Assembly: GCF_038396675.1 (NCBI RefSeq)
Contig: NC_088931.1
Coordinates: 73,375,001-73,439,000 of the forward strand
Direction of reading: 5' to 3'
DNA: 64,000 nt
Source: Hydra vulgaris
Lineage: Eukaryota > Cnidaria > Hydrozoa > Anthoathecata > Hydridae
Part shown: positions 10,927-24,385 of the stretch, piece by piece
Layout of the letters: every line of letters begins with the position of its first letter
Position numbering within the stretch: position 1 is the first letter of the stretch
The notes under the pieces: generated by a model
Told to the model about the DNA's origin: nothing
The model's database searches: none
Seen by the model: the letters and a program-made list of their open reading frames with translations, nothing else
Made by a program: the position numbers and the translations under genes

Positions 10927-11910
10927 TGAAAATCCTTTATATTTGTATCTATGTATGTATTTTTTGCATCTTGATGTAACGAAAAAGTGTAATTTAACGA
11001 CGTAACGTAATTTTTTATCTATATTCATATTTTAAAGGGGCTTGGCGGTAAGACTAAATTTGTCTTCTTCTTGCCCCAGCTGTGTATTTACATTTTATTA
11101 TTAATAATATTGTAAACTTTTCTTAATGGTGAAATACATAATAATAGCATTAAAGCTGAAAAAGTAAGTTCACATAAATATGTAGTGTTAAATGGCAGAA
11201 GAATATTTAACGGCGTTTCAGAGAATTGCGAAAAACTCAGTTTAAGTTCCGATCTAGAATTCAGTCATAGGCTATTTTAGAAAATCTAGTTTTATGTTTA
11301 TATTGTTCGAAATCTCAGCAAATTCCATTTGAGCTTTATATAGCAGGTGATCAATCTCACTCAATTCAGTCAAAAATGGTTTTTAAAACCAAGATAACTT
11401 TTTAAAATCCATACTTGATATAAAATATTTACGAAGCTGTGTTTCTGACGCCTTCAAGTGACCTATAATAATTTTTACGATGAAGTTTTACAATGATTTT
11501 TTTCGATTATAAAATTGTCGATACTGGAAAACATTTCGGATGAATCTTTTTTTCCCCTCATTTTCCAAATATTGATTTTTTTAAATAAAACTTTCAGTTT
11601 TAACATTCTAAGAAAAAATACTACAATTTTTTTCCTTGAAGAGACAAGTTGAGATTGTTTAATTTCTCAAAAAAGTCTTCATATAACACAGCTCGGTACT
11701 TATAGGTCATTTTGAAAATAAGCAGCAAGATCACATTTTTGTTCGGTTAAAAATATTTTGATTTCGTCTTTTTATAACAATAATCTTCTTAAACTTTAAT
11801 CTTTGACCTCTTGATAACCATCTCACTTCTGCATGTTATAATAAATTTGCATGTTATAATTAATTTTGCACCATCTGTGCATATTCAACAACAATTTTCA
11901 ATTCTAAACC
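10927..11910. other. AT-rich stretch
   Basis: No gene seen. At 11035-11085 a GGGGC..GTAAGAC / GTCTT..GCCCC pairing could form a weak stem, reminiscent of LINE 3' ends. Confidence 0.35.
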
Positions 11911-12007
11911 ATTAGTATAAAAAGTTTGTAAATTTTACAATATGTTAGTATAAAAAGTTTTTAAATTTTACAATACATTAGTATAAAAAGTTTGTAAATT
12001 TTACAAT
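11911..12007. repeat. Three-copy tandem repeat, unit about 34 bp
   Basis: The unit ttagtataaaaagttt(g/t)taaattttacaatac is repeated three times with few differences. The last copy abuts the hAT fragment. Confidence 0.85.
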
Positions 12008-12345
12008 GTCTTTCCCTTTGGTATGGTCTTCCAAAGGACGACAAAATAATAGTTCTTCCTCAATGTTTTTTTTATAAACGCACCTAACATATACTAACAA
12101 CTGAGCTAATTTGGTAATACCAGTTATTTCGTCCAACTGAATAGACAACTTGGGGCTTTGTTTAGTTCTTGTAATAAGTTGCACCAATTGATCCGTGTTA
12201 ATATTAGAAATTCTATTTGCGACAGTGTCATTTGATAAAGGAACTTTCCGAATATCATCACCATATTTACTTCCATGAAGTATTTTTACGATTTTGATAA
12301 CAGCAGGTAATAGAAGATCTTCTCCAAAGGAGAACGGTTTTTATT
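11978..12345 (-). pseudogene. hAT transposase fragment, ZBED5-like
   Basis: The minus strand is open from about 12345 (KPFSFGEDLLLPAVIKIVK) through LSNDTVANRI to a stop at 11978. The piece contains LSIQLDEITGITKLAQLLVY, which matches the first-aspartate region of hAT transposases and their domesticated relatives of the ZBED5/SCAND3 type. About 122 residues remain of a protein normally of some 600, with no BED zinc finger and no C-terminal dimerisation region, so this is a dead fragment. Its 3' end is occupied by the 34-bp tandem repeat. Confidence 0.8.
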
Positions 12346-12488
12346 TTTATCAATTTAGTCTGAAACTTCATATGACGCTAGTAATTATATTTCATTAACG
12401 GTCATAAATTTTTTCAAAGACTTTCTTTATTTATTTAAAAATTTTGGGCCTTTCAAAATATTCTTTTGATTTATTGCCACACTAAGTA
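12346..12488. other. Spacer before the composite element
   Basis: AT-rich; nothing recognised. Confidence 0.3.
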
Positions 12489-12808
12489 CCTAGCGGGCAC
12501 GGGTATGTTCATTGTACATATTGTACAGACGTCCAAATGAGAACGTGCAATGAACTATCTTTTGGACTTATGTCCAATAAGATCGTTCATTGCACGTTTT
12601 CGTATATACGAAGAAAAAAAAGATTTTGAGCCTATTTGGAACAAAAACACTAAAGTCAAATTTAACCATTCTTGTATTTTATTTTATTTATTATATTTGT
12701 AATGTATTACATTTTGGGTGAAGAACCTTACTTGACTTTTTGCTTTTTCTTTTTCTTGACTTACGTAAAATGACTGACACAAAAATAAATAAAACAACTC
12801 ATGTGGGA

Positions 12809-15433
<2,625 letters not shown>

Positions 15434-15588
15434 ATTTCTTTTACTATAATAGAAGCAATGATATAATTATATCATAATAAAAACAAATATAAAAGAGATC
15501 TAGACATAAAAAGAAATTTTTCTCCCAATTATTTATATAAATAAGCTAGTTTATAGATCTACATTTCAAGTTCAGAAAAAAACTAAAA

Positions 15589-16867
15589 TTAAATTTTTTC
15601 ATCATTGTGTAGTAATGGAAATATTGATAAACCTCTTTTTTCATTCAAACAAAAATATTTCTTTTGAAAATCTGCACAACTTAATGTTCTTTGGACAACT
15701 TTATTAAAATGTTTGGTGCAAAACAATGATATATTAAACTGCATTGATGGAGCTAAAGTATCCAAGACATTGTCTAAATATTTAGTAATAATAACATTAC
15801 ATTGAAAGGTACTATCATTGTTCTTAGCCTTTATAAAAGCAATAGAAGAGTTGTGGAGCAAAAAACAACTCTCTTTTCTGTTAGCTGAAATTTCCTAAAG
15901 TTTCTAAAGTTTTTTTAGGTAATTTTCTAAAAAAATGTTGATACTCAGATAGTCATTTTGAAACTTGAGACACACTGGATTGGAAGAATTCCGTATGTTT
16001 CTTTTCATTCTTTGAAGAAAGTTCTTAAAACGAAAACATGATATTATGTTAAGAGAACATGAATGATTACAAGAACCGTCAACCAAGTGCAAAAGATTAT
16101 GCAAATTATAGACTGTAAATATGTTGCCATATATATGTTTAGCTTCATTCACAAAATACTTTAGTAAATCATTTGCATTATCTAAATATGGAACACATAG
16201 ATGGTCATCATCTTCTAATAATATGGTCATTGCAATACTTAGGACCAAAAAATGTTCATACAACTTCTTTGATACTATACCTCTTAATGCAACTGGACCA
16301 GTATATAATAAATATTGTCGAAATTCTGTCGCTTTCCATCTATCCAAGGCATTTAAACTTCTAGGTTGCCGAGCAAACTCACTTGGTATACATCTATTAT
16401 TACTCACTAATACTTGAGATACCTCTGAAACTTGAGCAGCAGATATTTTCCCTCCTGGTCCTTTTTTCAGATAATTTAAGATGCGACACATTACACCTAA
16501 ACATACAAAATGCATGTAATCTAGTGTGAAAGAGTAAACGCAATCAGTTCCAATTCCAGTTAAAGGAGACATTGATTGTTGATGATTATTTTGATATCTA
16601 AACTGTCCAAAAGTAATTTTTTCTCTCAATTGAAAATGTTCATCTTCATTAAATACCACTCTTCCTTCATGTGTTCCATGAATAATGCAACTTCGCAGGA
16701 ATAATAACCAGAATGAGGGACTATACACTTTAAAAAGGCTCTGGAAGGTGCATCACAAACATGCAAGAATTGGCCACATCTGCATACTTGATGATTTAAA
16801 AAGAGGAATTACATCAATATTTATTGACAACTTGATAATATTACCAACAACATTTTTTTCACTTAGT
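15589..16867 (-). pseudogene. TNP2/DUF4218-like transposase, middle and C-terminal parts
   Basis: Reading down from 16867, the frame gives NVVGNIIKLSINID, PLFKSSSMQMWPILACL and DAPSRAFLKCIVPHSGYYSC, then continues in the 274-codon frame 16728-15904: MSPLTGIGTDCVYSF, FTLDYMHFVCLGVM, FARQPRSLNALDRWKA, FRQYLLYTGPVAL, VYNLHNLLHLVDGSCNH. The D-YMH and HNLLHL...F.F motifs are those of TNP2/DUF4218 proteins, the transposases of En/Spm-like (CMC) elements. A last piece (15895-15589; FLLHNSSIAFIKAKNN ... FPLLHNDEK) resembles the C-terminal part of the same family. Stops near 15900 separate the two. The N-terminal exon is displaced to 22.4-22.8 kb by a nested insertion and rearrangement. The superfamily name is inference from motifs. 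Confidence 0.75.
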
Positions 16868-17037
16868 CTAAGTGAAAAAAATGTTGTTGGTAATATTATC
16901 AAGTTGTCAATAAATATTGATGTAATTCATCTTTTTAAATCATCAAGTATGCAGATGTGGCCAATTCTTGCATGTTTGTGATGCACCTTCCAGAGCCTTT
17001 TTAAAGTGTATAGTCCCTCATTCTGGTTATTATTCCT
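16698..17037. repeat. Spacerless palindrome, 170-bp arms
   Basis: Positions 16698-16867 and 16868-17037 are reverse complements with only one mismatch that I could find (about 16803 against 16932). The left arm is the native transposase coding sequence (minus strand); the right arm is an inverted copy. At the outer right border the sequence switches from ...TTATTATTCCT to AATGATGCAAG, a piece of the N-terminal exon that in its native place (22.5 kb) follows ...GTCCTTTTCCT. The shared TTCCT is a microhomology at the junction. Confidence 0.95.
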
Positions 17038-17127
17038 AATGATGCAAGAACTCTTTTTAAAACACCAAGAAAAATACCATTAGAAAGAAAATGGTGGGGA
17101 TTATGAATATTTTAGAATATTTAAATA
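17037..17127 (+). repeat. Inverted copy of the end of the transposase N-terminal exon
   Basis: These 90 bp match, in opposite orientation, 22425-22515 (end of the N-terminal coding exon: ARTLFKTPRKIPLERK, then GGDYEYFRIFK in a shifted frame). The copy lacks the 50-bp palindrome found in the 22.4-kb version and runs straight into TAGGTACGT. Confidence 0.85.
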
Positions 17128-17129
17128 GG

Positions 17130-18078
17130 TACGTAGAATTCCGTGTTTTACGGAACCGATTTTTGTGCCAAAATTCTGTTCCACGTTTTCTAAAGTCCGT
17201 CCAAAGTAAGTGTGGTAACAACGTGTTTTCTAGTCTTTTTTTTTAGAATTTGATATCACTTTAGATATGTTTTGAAAATTAAAATAATTATACTTTCTAT
17301 TAGTGTTTTCTATTTTTGAAGTTACTTACATTTATATAAAGTTTTTGGCTATCAAAATTTTTGATGTCGATTGTTCGTTAAATTCCTATCGAAGGAAGGT
17401 AGTGCGTACTATTAAAACTATTTGCGTTTGTTTTTATATCTATTTTCTAAGCTCTTGCCAAATTTTATTGCATTATTCGGATGCACACATACATTACTAC
17501 AATGCACAAAAAAGGTACATAATTTCGGCAATTTTACGCCTCATATGGTAGAGGGGGTCTATCGGAAACTTCATATAAGTCCATTCTTTAATCATTTTAC
17601 TTTCAAATTTAATTTCAATTTTAAATTAAATTTAAAAATTTTTGATTAAAAAGCTTAATTTATACTTAAGGTTCTAAAGTGTAATTTTAATCTAATTACA
17701 ACATATTTGTAGTGTACTTTAATAATGTTTACAAAAATTTAATAAAGTTATATTGTCAAAATATAACTTTACAATAAATACTTAAGTACTCATTAGATAA
17801 AGTTTTAATGTACATTAGATTACATTTTTTGTTTAATGCAACAGTTTGTTTAATGCAACAATGAAATAATATTTAGAATTAATATTATTATAATGTCTAA
17901 AGTAATTAAAATGCCTAGTTTAGTGAAATTATTAGGTTATTATAACAAGGTAATGTTTTTTTAAAAAGATTTTTTATAGTTATTTCTTGTATACATAAAA
18001 TGTATTTGTTATATTTTGTATATGTGTATAAATATAAATATATTTGTATTGTATACACACACACACATATATATTGTA

Positions 18079-18111
<33 letters not shown>

Positions 18112-18490
18112 ATTGTATATTATGTATTTGTATTGTATATTATATATATGTTTTTATATATGTGTTGCTGTTTCTAATTAATTAAATTAATTCATAGTAA
18201 ACTAAAAAAAATAAATTGAAAACTTTGTTGTTGACTCACATTTGTTTGCAACAGGTATGTATTGTTTGTCTAGTGTTACAATTCTGCAATGGCTTGTAGT
18301 AGTCTAAGTAGCATATTTGAATTTTATTTTTACTATTATGTTTAGTTACAATAAGTTTTTTAATTATAGGCCGACTTTTTTATGTCTGCCTTTAGTTAAG
18401 AGATAAAAATATTCTTTAGGTTAAAGTATTTAAACTTTGTGAATATTATTTTATATTTACTATGATTTCAATACTTAATAAATATTTTCC
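17130..18490. other. Left non-coding part of element A
   Basis: AT-rich. Contains a compound (CA)n/(TG)n microsatellite at about 18054-18112 and no open frame above 82 codons that looks coding. Confidence 0.45.
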
Positions 18491-18779
18491 TCCTAGCTAT
18501 CACAGGTCCCAAAAAAAGTATTGTATTTTATGGTGCAGCCAAAAAACTTTTAATTGATAACTTCTCCTTGCCTGTTCAAACCAGTGAGTGTATGAATGGA
18601 CACCTTTATTTTGTCTATGTTAGTTCCAGGGAATCAGCAGCTAAAACTTATAATCAAGTCACTCAATATTTTAGAATCATAACATCAAAAAGTTAAATTG
18701 AAAATTTAGTAAATAAATCGAAAATCTGGGCAAAACATTTTTTCAGGATTAGTTATTATGAAATTTTTTTGGCCAAGGC

Positions 18780-21040
18780 AGTGTTTCATCTCCAACTCAA
18801 AGTGAACAATTAAGCTCAGCTTTTAGTGAAAATGTGTCAAATAGATATACTTCACAAGAGAATGTGACACCTAGGAGAAAAAAACTAAGAAGTAGATTGT
18901 CTAATCTATCTTCAAATTTAGCTAGTATTTGCACTAAACGCCAAATTGAGATAGCTGAAGTGAAAGCAAAATTAAACACTGTCATACAAATTAAAAGTTT
19001 TAAGGCAAAGTGTTAAAAGAAAAGAAGAAATTATCAAAAGTTTAAGAGCAGAGGTTAGAGACTTAAAGAATAAACTACAAACATATTACTACAGTAGACA
19101 AATTTGAAATCTTATTGCTACTAAAAAAGCAAGGAAAAGTAAAGAAAGAGAAAAGTTAAGAAAAGTAACTCTCAAGCATAATGCTGCTATTAGTACAAAT
19201 AAAAAGATTATTACCAGCTTAGAAAATGATATGACCTAGATGGAGGAGGGCAATATACTTAATACAAATACGTCAGATGATAAAACTTATCCATTGCAAA
19301 TGGGAATGATAATTTAGAGCATGTTATTGTCTAATGTCCCAACAAGTAACATACCATTTCTTGTTAAGAAAATGGGGCAATATTTAGGTGTTGTTTTTTC
19401 TAACATTCCTCACCGTATTACTGTTGAGCAAATGGCACGTGAGCTAGGCAGTATTGCTGACCTTCTAGTAACAGAATGGGCTATTACTAATAATCACCTT
19501 ACATTAGGGTTTGATGCAAAAACGCAAAGAGACGTTCATATCAATAGCATTCACCTAACATCGAAAAATAAATACCAGGTTATTGCTATTGACCAATTAC
19601 CAGGTGGGACAGCAGTTGATGACGCAAACCATATATGTAATGAAGTAGATCATATTGCTTTAGTTTATTCTAACTTTCATTTGCAACCCTTTGAAGAGTG
19701 TCGTAATTTGATTATCTCAAATATATCAAACACAATGTCCGATAGAGTTTCGGTTAACCATCTTACAATAAGAAAACTCGGTGCAATCTGGGCTAAAAAT
19801 CTGAATGAGTTAAACTGTCATTTGCACCCTCTTGATACAATTGCTATTTCATGTCGTTCAGCATTAAAGTCTCTGGAAACTGAAACTTGTCAATTATTTG
19901 GATATGATAGTATGGCAGTCAAAATTGTTTTAGCTAGGAAATAGATGAGGTTTAAAGATGTGAAAGGGGACCCAAAAGGATTTGTAAATTTTTTAGAAAA
20001 TAACAAACTTCCGCAAGGTATCATTCCAAGGTATCGTGGTAACCGGCTTCACATTCTGTTCCATACTTGTTTCATTTTTATAAAATACTATACTCAAAAA
20101 AAAATAAAACAAATGTGCATGCTTGCATTATTTGGAAAACTTCTTACAGGACCCTGGATGACTACGTTTCATGTATCATCCAAAAATGCAACTTTTGATC
20201 ATGTTAGTGGTATCACTATAGTTAAAAAAATTGTGCAAACAATTAAAAGTTCAAAAAGTAATCCTACTGCTCTAATTACCAGAAAAACAGATTTCTTTGG
20301 AAATTTTCTCAAACCAAATACTTTACAATTGATATCAAAGACATGCACAATTGAGACCAACTTATCGCCATGACTAAGGCTAGTTTTGTTGCAATAGAAG
20401 AAGTTTTAAATCGTCAGTACAAGCACTATTTTGCCATTACTATTACAATGACACTTAAAGAGGAGACAGCAAGTGCAAGACTTCATAACATAGATAGTGA
20501 AGAGTTAATGGGAATGTTCAGTGCTGCAAAAGGAAGATCCCCAAATGCATCAATTGATTATATATTTTGCAAATTAAGAACAAAAAAAAATAGGACAGTG
20601 GATTATCTTAAAAATCTTGGCAACTATTCAAGAGAAAATATTATTAGGTGGGCTATGCAGGAGGCAAGAAAAAAAAGACTAAAAAGTCGTCTGCAACATG
20701 CTGAAATTAGGGCTGAGATTTCTTAAAGACAAACTGAAAAACGCAAAAAAATGGATGAAAAAGAAAAACGAAATTTAGAGCGACATTTATCTATATTTAC
20801 TACAAGTGAAATTTTGAATTTACATAAAAACTTGTTAACAAAGCAAGTTGCTGATTTAAATGATGTTATGTTAGACAGAATTGTTGGCAGAAATCTCTGC
20901 CATCAATGGTATGATACTGAATCAAGAGTTGAAAAACTTAAAAAAAGCAGACAGATATCATTTACTCTAGATCATACTGGTCTAAAGATGAAACTGATTC
21001 TGAAGCTGTTAATTATTGCATGAAAAAAATACAGTTGGTT
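18780..21040 (+). pseudogene. Transposase-like gene of element A
   Basis: A plus-strand series of frames interrupted by stops. 18800-19015 is rich in Lys/Arg (TPRRKKLRSRLSNLSS); 19030-19240 looks like a coiled coil (KKARKSKEREKLRK). 19321-19944 is open for 207 codons: VEQMARELGSIADLL, LTLGFDAKTQRDVHINS, AIDQLPGGTAVDD, ISNISNTMSDRVSVNHL, LNELNCHLHPLDTIA. After one TAG the next frame continues the same protein (FKDVKGDPKGFVNFL, QGIIPRYRGNRLHILFH), and 20370-21023 carries the rest (FSAAKGRSPNASIDYI). The GFDA-TQ and NTMSDR aspartates could be DDE catalytic residues, but this is inference. I recognise a widespread metazoan repeat-borne family and cannot name it. Confidence 0.6.
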
Positions 21041-21229
21041 GCTGATATTGTATCAGGTGAGTTGATGTTTTCCTAATTCAAATTAATTGCTGTATGTGAG
21101 CATATTAATTGTACGATAGCAAAGTATGCAACGCAAGGCATAAATTGGTTAAATATTGCTAATCTGGGTCATATCAATTTCATATTTTAAACATTCGGAA
21201 TTTTCAACAAGCGGAACATCCAAAATAAA

Positions 21230-21422
21230 TGTACAGCAAGTACTGGAACCTGCATAATAAATGTACATCAATTAGTGGAACTTGCAAAAGCAGTGTACAG
21301 GAAATAGTGGATTTTGTAAAATCAATGTATAGCGATTAGTGGAATTTGCAAAATAAATGTACAGCGAGTAGTGGAACTTGCAAAATAAATGTACAGCGAG
21401 TAGTGGAACTCGCAATTTTTTT
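21230..21422. repeat. 34-37 bp tandem repeat array of element A
   Basis: About five imperfect copies of AATGTACAGCGAGTAGTGG followed by AACTTGCAAAAT. The same unit forms a longer array at 32436-32770, in the same relative position of element C. Confidence 0.9.
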
Positions 21423-22195
21423 GATCGAAGGCTCTGGCTTATGTTCATGTCGTGTCTATTGTTAACAATGATTTATATTTAGTTTTATTATTGGAATTTA
21501 ATATATTAATCATTAACTAAAAGCCAAGACTCAAATTAATTCAAATATTATTTTAAAACTGACAAAAAATATTGGTCTGCGGGGGACACCCAGCTCTCTG
21601 TATGAAAAGTCCAACTTGTATTTGTTTTGTATTTCAATATATTATTTAAAGTCCTTTTTCTTTTTTAAACAAAATTTTATATAAAGTATTTTATGTTTTT
21701 TTTAGGTTGGAGGGGTGTGGACACGCCCCCTTCCCCCGAATCAATGAGTGTGCAGCTTTGTTTGTTGTAATGTTGTAAATAATAAATTTTATTTTGATGA
21801 TTTTAAAAAAAACTTTTTTAATAAGAATCAAAATATTTATAATGAATCGTTTTTGTTAATAGGGTGTGTTAAATCATTACCCCACATACACCCTAACTCA
21901 AAAAATGAACCTCTCCTATTTGGTGGCAGTCTACAAGGAAATTATAGCAATTTATTGCATATGAAAATTAATAAATTTATTGAAAAATTGATCTTTTATG
22001 AATAAAAATTTCAATTTTTGATGGTAAAAGTGGCGGTTGGTTGCCCCCTTTAGCCCCTTGGACACGCCCGGTGACTAAGTACCTATATAAATTTGCAGGC
22101 TACTATTACATCTATCTTTTGATACCAAGTTATAAGCATTTAGATAAGAATTGACAAAGTTATTAAACTTTTAGTTCATAAAAACATTTTTTTGA

Positions 22196-22345
22196 CCACA
22201 GTTTCTTCAACAAATCCATATATCGAAAAAACGGTACTAAAAACGACATAACTTTTTATGGAATTGTTCAATTTTGATAATTTTTTCATTTTGACAATAT
22301 TGAATCGAAGCTCTTTCTAATGATATATAACAAACGAGAATTTAA
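22196..22345 (+). repeat. Segment shared with 28.45-28.6 kb
   Basis: A stretch containing ATATCGAAAAA, CATAACTTTTT and GAATTGTTCAATTTTGATAA is found in reverse complement at 28455-28615. It lies close to the right border of element A and to the border of element B. Confidence 0.75.
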
Positions 22346-22375
22346 TTAATTTAAAATTTTCATGGCACGTACCTA

Positions 22376-22430
22376 ATTTAAAGGAATTAAAAGTGTTCTA
22401 AGTCTTAGAACACTTTTAATTCCTTTAAAT
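22376..22430. repeat. Perfect palindrome at the exon edge
   Basis: ATTTAAAGGAATTAAAAGTG plus TTCTAAG, one central base, then the exact reverse complement (27-bp arms). It lies between the transposase N-terminal exon and TAGGTACGT, and it is missing from the inverted copy at 17.1 kb. Confidence 0.9.
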
Positions 22431-22830
22431 ATTCTATAATATTCATAATCCCCACCATTTTCTTTCTAATGGTATTTTTCTTGGTGTTTTAAAAAGAGTT
22501 CTTGCATCATTAGGAAAAGGACAACCATTTTCACGAAGGAAAGGTAAAAGTTCATTAACAGACGAACGAGTCCAACGATTTCTAGTTGCGCATTGAGCAA
22601 GCTGTTTATCTAATGATGACATTTCACCCTCATTAAAATCATCACTACTGTAACAATCTGTATTGTTACTATCAAATTCACTACTGTTCGGATAATAGTC
22701 ATCAGTTAAGTAAGCATTATCGCATTAAAAAATATTGTCTGACATACTTATACTCTCCAATAATTCATTGTCACTATTCACTGAATATAAGTCATCAAAT
22801 TCTTTTGATTTTTTGCAAAAACACCACGAT
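22380..22830 (-). pseudogene. TNP2/DUF4218-like transposase, N-terminal exon
   Basis: Minus-strand frame from about 22825: SKEFDDLYSVNSDNELLESI, an acidic start; one in-frame TAA near 22730; then DNAYLTDDYYPNSSEFDS and LDKQLAQCATRNRWTRSSVN, ELLPFLRENGCPFPNDARTL, FKTPRKIPLERK. A one-base slip then leads to GGDYEYFRIFKGIKSVL. This order (acidic leader, LA.WA-like helix, LL.LR, P.DARTL..TPR) is that of the N-termini of the same transposase family as 15.6-16.9 kb, so the two parts were once one gene. It ends in the palindrome at 22376-22430. Confidence 0.7.
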
Positions 22831-23092
22831 ACTTACATAAGATGCCCGCTTTAAAAGGTGATAATATATAATAGGTGATAACGCCAAAGTTTGTTTTTTT
22901 ATAAACATTCACAAAATATATATTGAAGTTTAGTTGTTATTTTGGAATTTAAATTTAAATATTATTTAAATATTTAATTATTAATTTCAATATTATTTAA
23001 AAAAATTTTAAGGTTCATTTCTAATCCGAGAACGGACGAACGACGTTTGGACATGCAATGTACGTACATTGTACGAGCTTGTGCCCGCTGGG

Positions 23093-23430
23093 ATATGCTT
23101 TAATTCAGAATGTCTTTTTAATTTGATGGTTTTTTTTACTCTCCGTAGCCAACAATTAATTACAAATCAAACAAAGAGGTTGTTCATAACCATCTTTTAT
23201 ATGTTCAGCCAAATTAAAGAAATGACTTATCATATTTTATTTTTGTAATATTATATTTTATAATGTACTCCACACATTAGATGCCTGTTTGTCAAATCCT
23301 GCCTGCGGGGATTGTGCAGCATTGTCATCTACGTCATTTCCTTTCTTAGTTAAGTTAAGCCATTTATCCATGGTCAAGATTATTTTAATCCTAAATGCAT
23401 ATAAAAATATAAAAATAACTTATCGCATGT
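23093..23430. other. AT-rich spacer
   Basis: No gene or paired ends. Confidence 0.3.
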
Positions 23431-23431
23431 A

Positions 23432-24384
23432 GGGAAGAGTTGCCTTAATTGGAACAGCGCCTTAACTGGAACACTTGCACTTATTTTGGGGAAAAAATTA
23501 ATTATAGCTATATATCGCATTTTTATTGTTAAACGTCATATTCTCTACGTTTTGAGAGATTTCGAAAGTCATCCCCCTACAAATGCTCCTCTATAAATCA
23601 ATGGTACACGTCCATTGATTTACAACTCTTTTGCGATATTTTTTTTCGTAGTCTAATTTCGTGTTCAGACTATACTGATTGCATTGGGTAAACTATACTG
23701 TTATAGGTTATACGATTTTTTGTGTTTATTACAATGGGATTTAAAATGTAAATAACAACATAAACTTAGCTTATAAGTTGCTGCAAGTATGATATTGCAG
23801 TAGTAAAACAAAATAGTCGAAAGTTTCTATGATTGAAACTTTGAAGTTTTTATTACTTGATCAGTGATAAAATCAAAGGGTAGTTTTATTTAGTAACAAC
23901 CATAAACCTCAAAAAACACATTATTCATTGCTTTTTAATCAATAAAATGAAAGAACGTCACAATAGTTACAGCTTTTATACATTTTTGGTTTGTAAAATT
24001 TCAGTTTGTCAGGAAAATATTGTTCCTATTATAAGTTTTGAATGAACTGTTGAAATAGTTGAATGAAAATGTTGAAATAAAAATGATTTTAATTTGATTT
24101 TTGTTGATTTTACTGGTTATTTTTTTTAAAAAAACAACCTGCTCCGATTAAGGAACCAAAGTGTTCCGATTTAGAAAACCGATTGCCTTAATTGGAACTT
24201 AATGGTACCTTGCAAAAACAAATTTATTTGCAATAACAGTGCATTCAGTTGAGTCAAATTATGGTTAAAATTATAGAAGGGTTGTCTGTTTGTTTTAATC
24301 AAATCATAAATGTTTTCACAGTTAGGCTATCTTCGGTTGATAAATATTTGTTCTTTAAGTGTTCCAATTAAGGCAACTCTCCTC
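23432..24384. mobile_element. Non-autonomous TIR element with TA target sites
   Basis: The left end is GGGAAGAGTTGCCTTAATTGG (23432 onward; first 20 bases GGGAAGAGTTGCCTTAATTG). The right end, reverse-complemented, is GAGGAGAGTTGCCTTAATTGG. Each is flanked by TA. Internal copies of the phrase CCTTAA(T/C)TGGAAC appear near both ends and at 24180. No protein is encoded. About 0.95 kb. Confidence 0.8.
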
Positions 24385-24385
24385 T

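Larger units (their letters stand above)
17126..22379 (+). mobile_element. Nested element with transposase-like gene (element A)
   Basis: This insertion separates the two parts of the TNP2-like gene. Both borders read TAGGTACGT facing inward (17126 plus strand; 22379 minus strand), a possible 9-bp terminal repeat. The left end continues CCGTGTTTTACGGAACC and is nearly repeated at 31158-31230. The right part holds a 34-37 bp tandem array (21230-21420), a G-rich phrase (21705-21745) and a segment shared with 28.45-28.6 kb. A plus-strand gene occupies 18.8-21.0 kb. Element C (31.2-33.2 kb) is an internally deleted relative. Boundaries are inferred from these shared edges. Confidence 0.6.
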
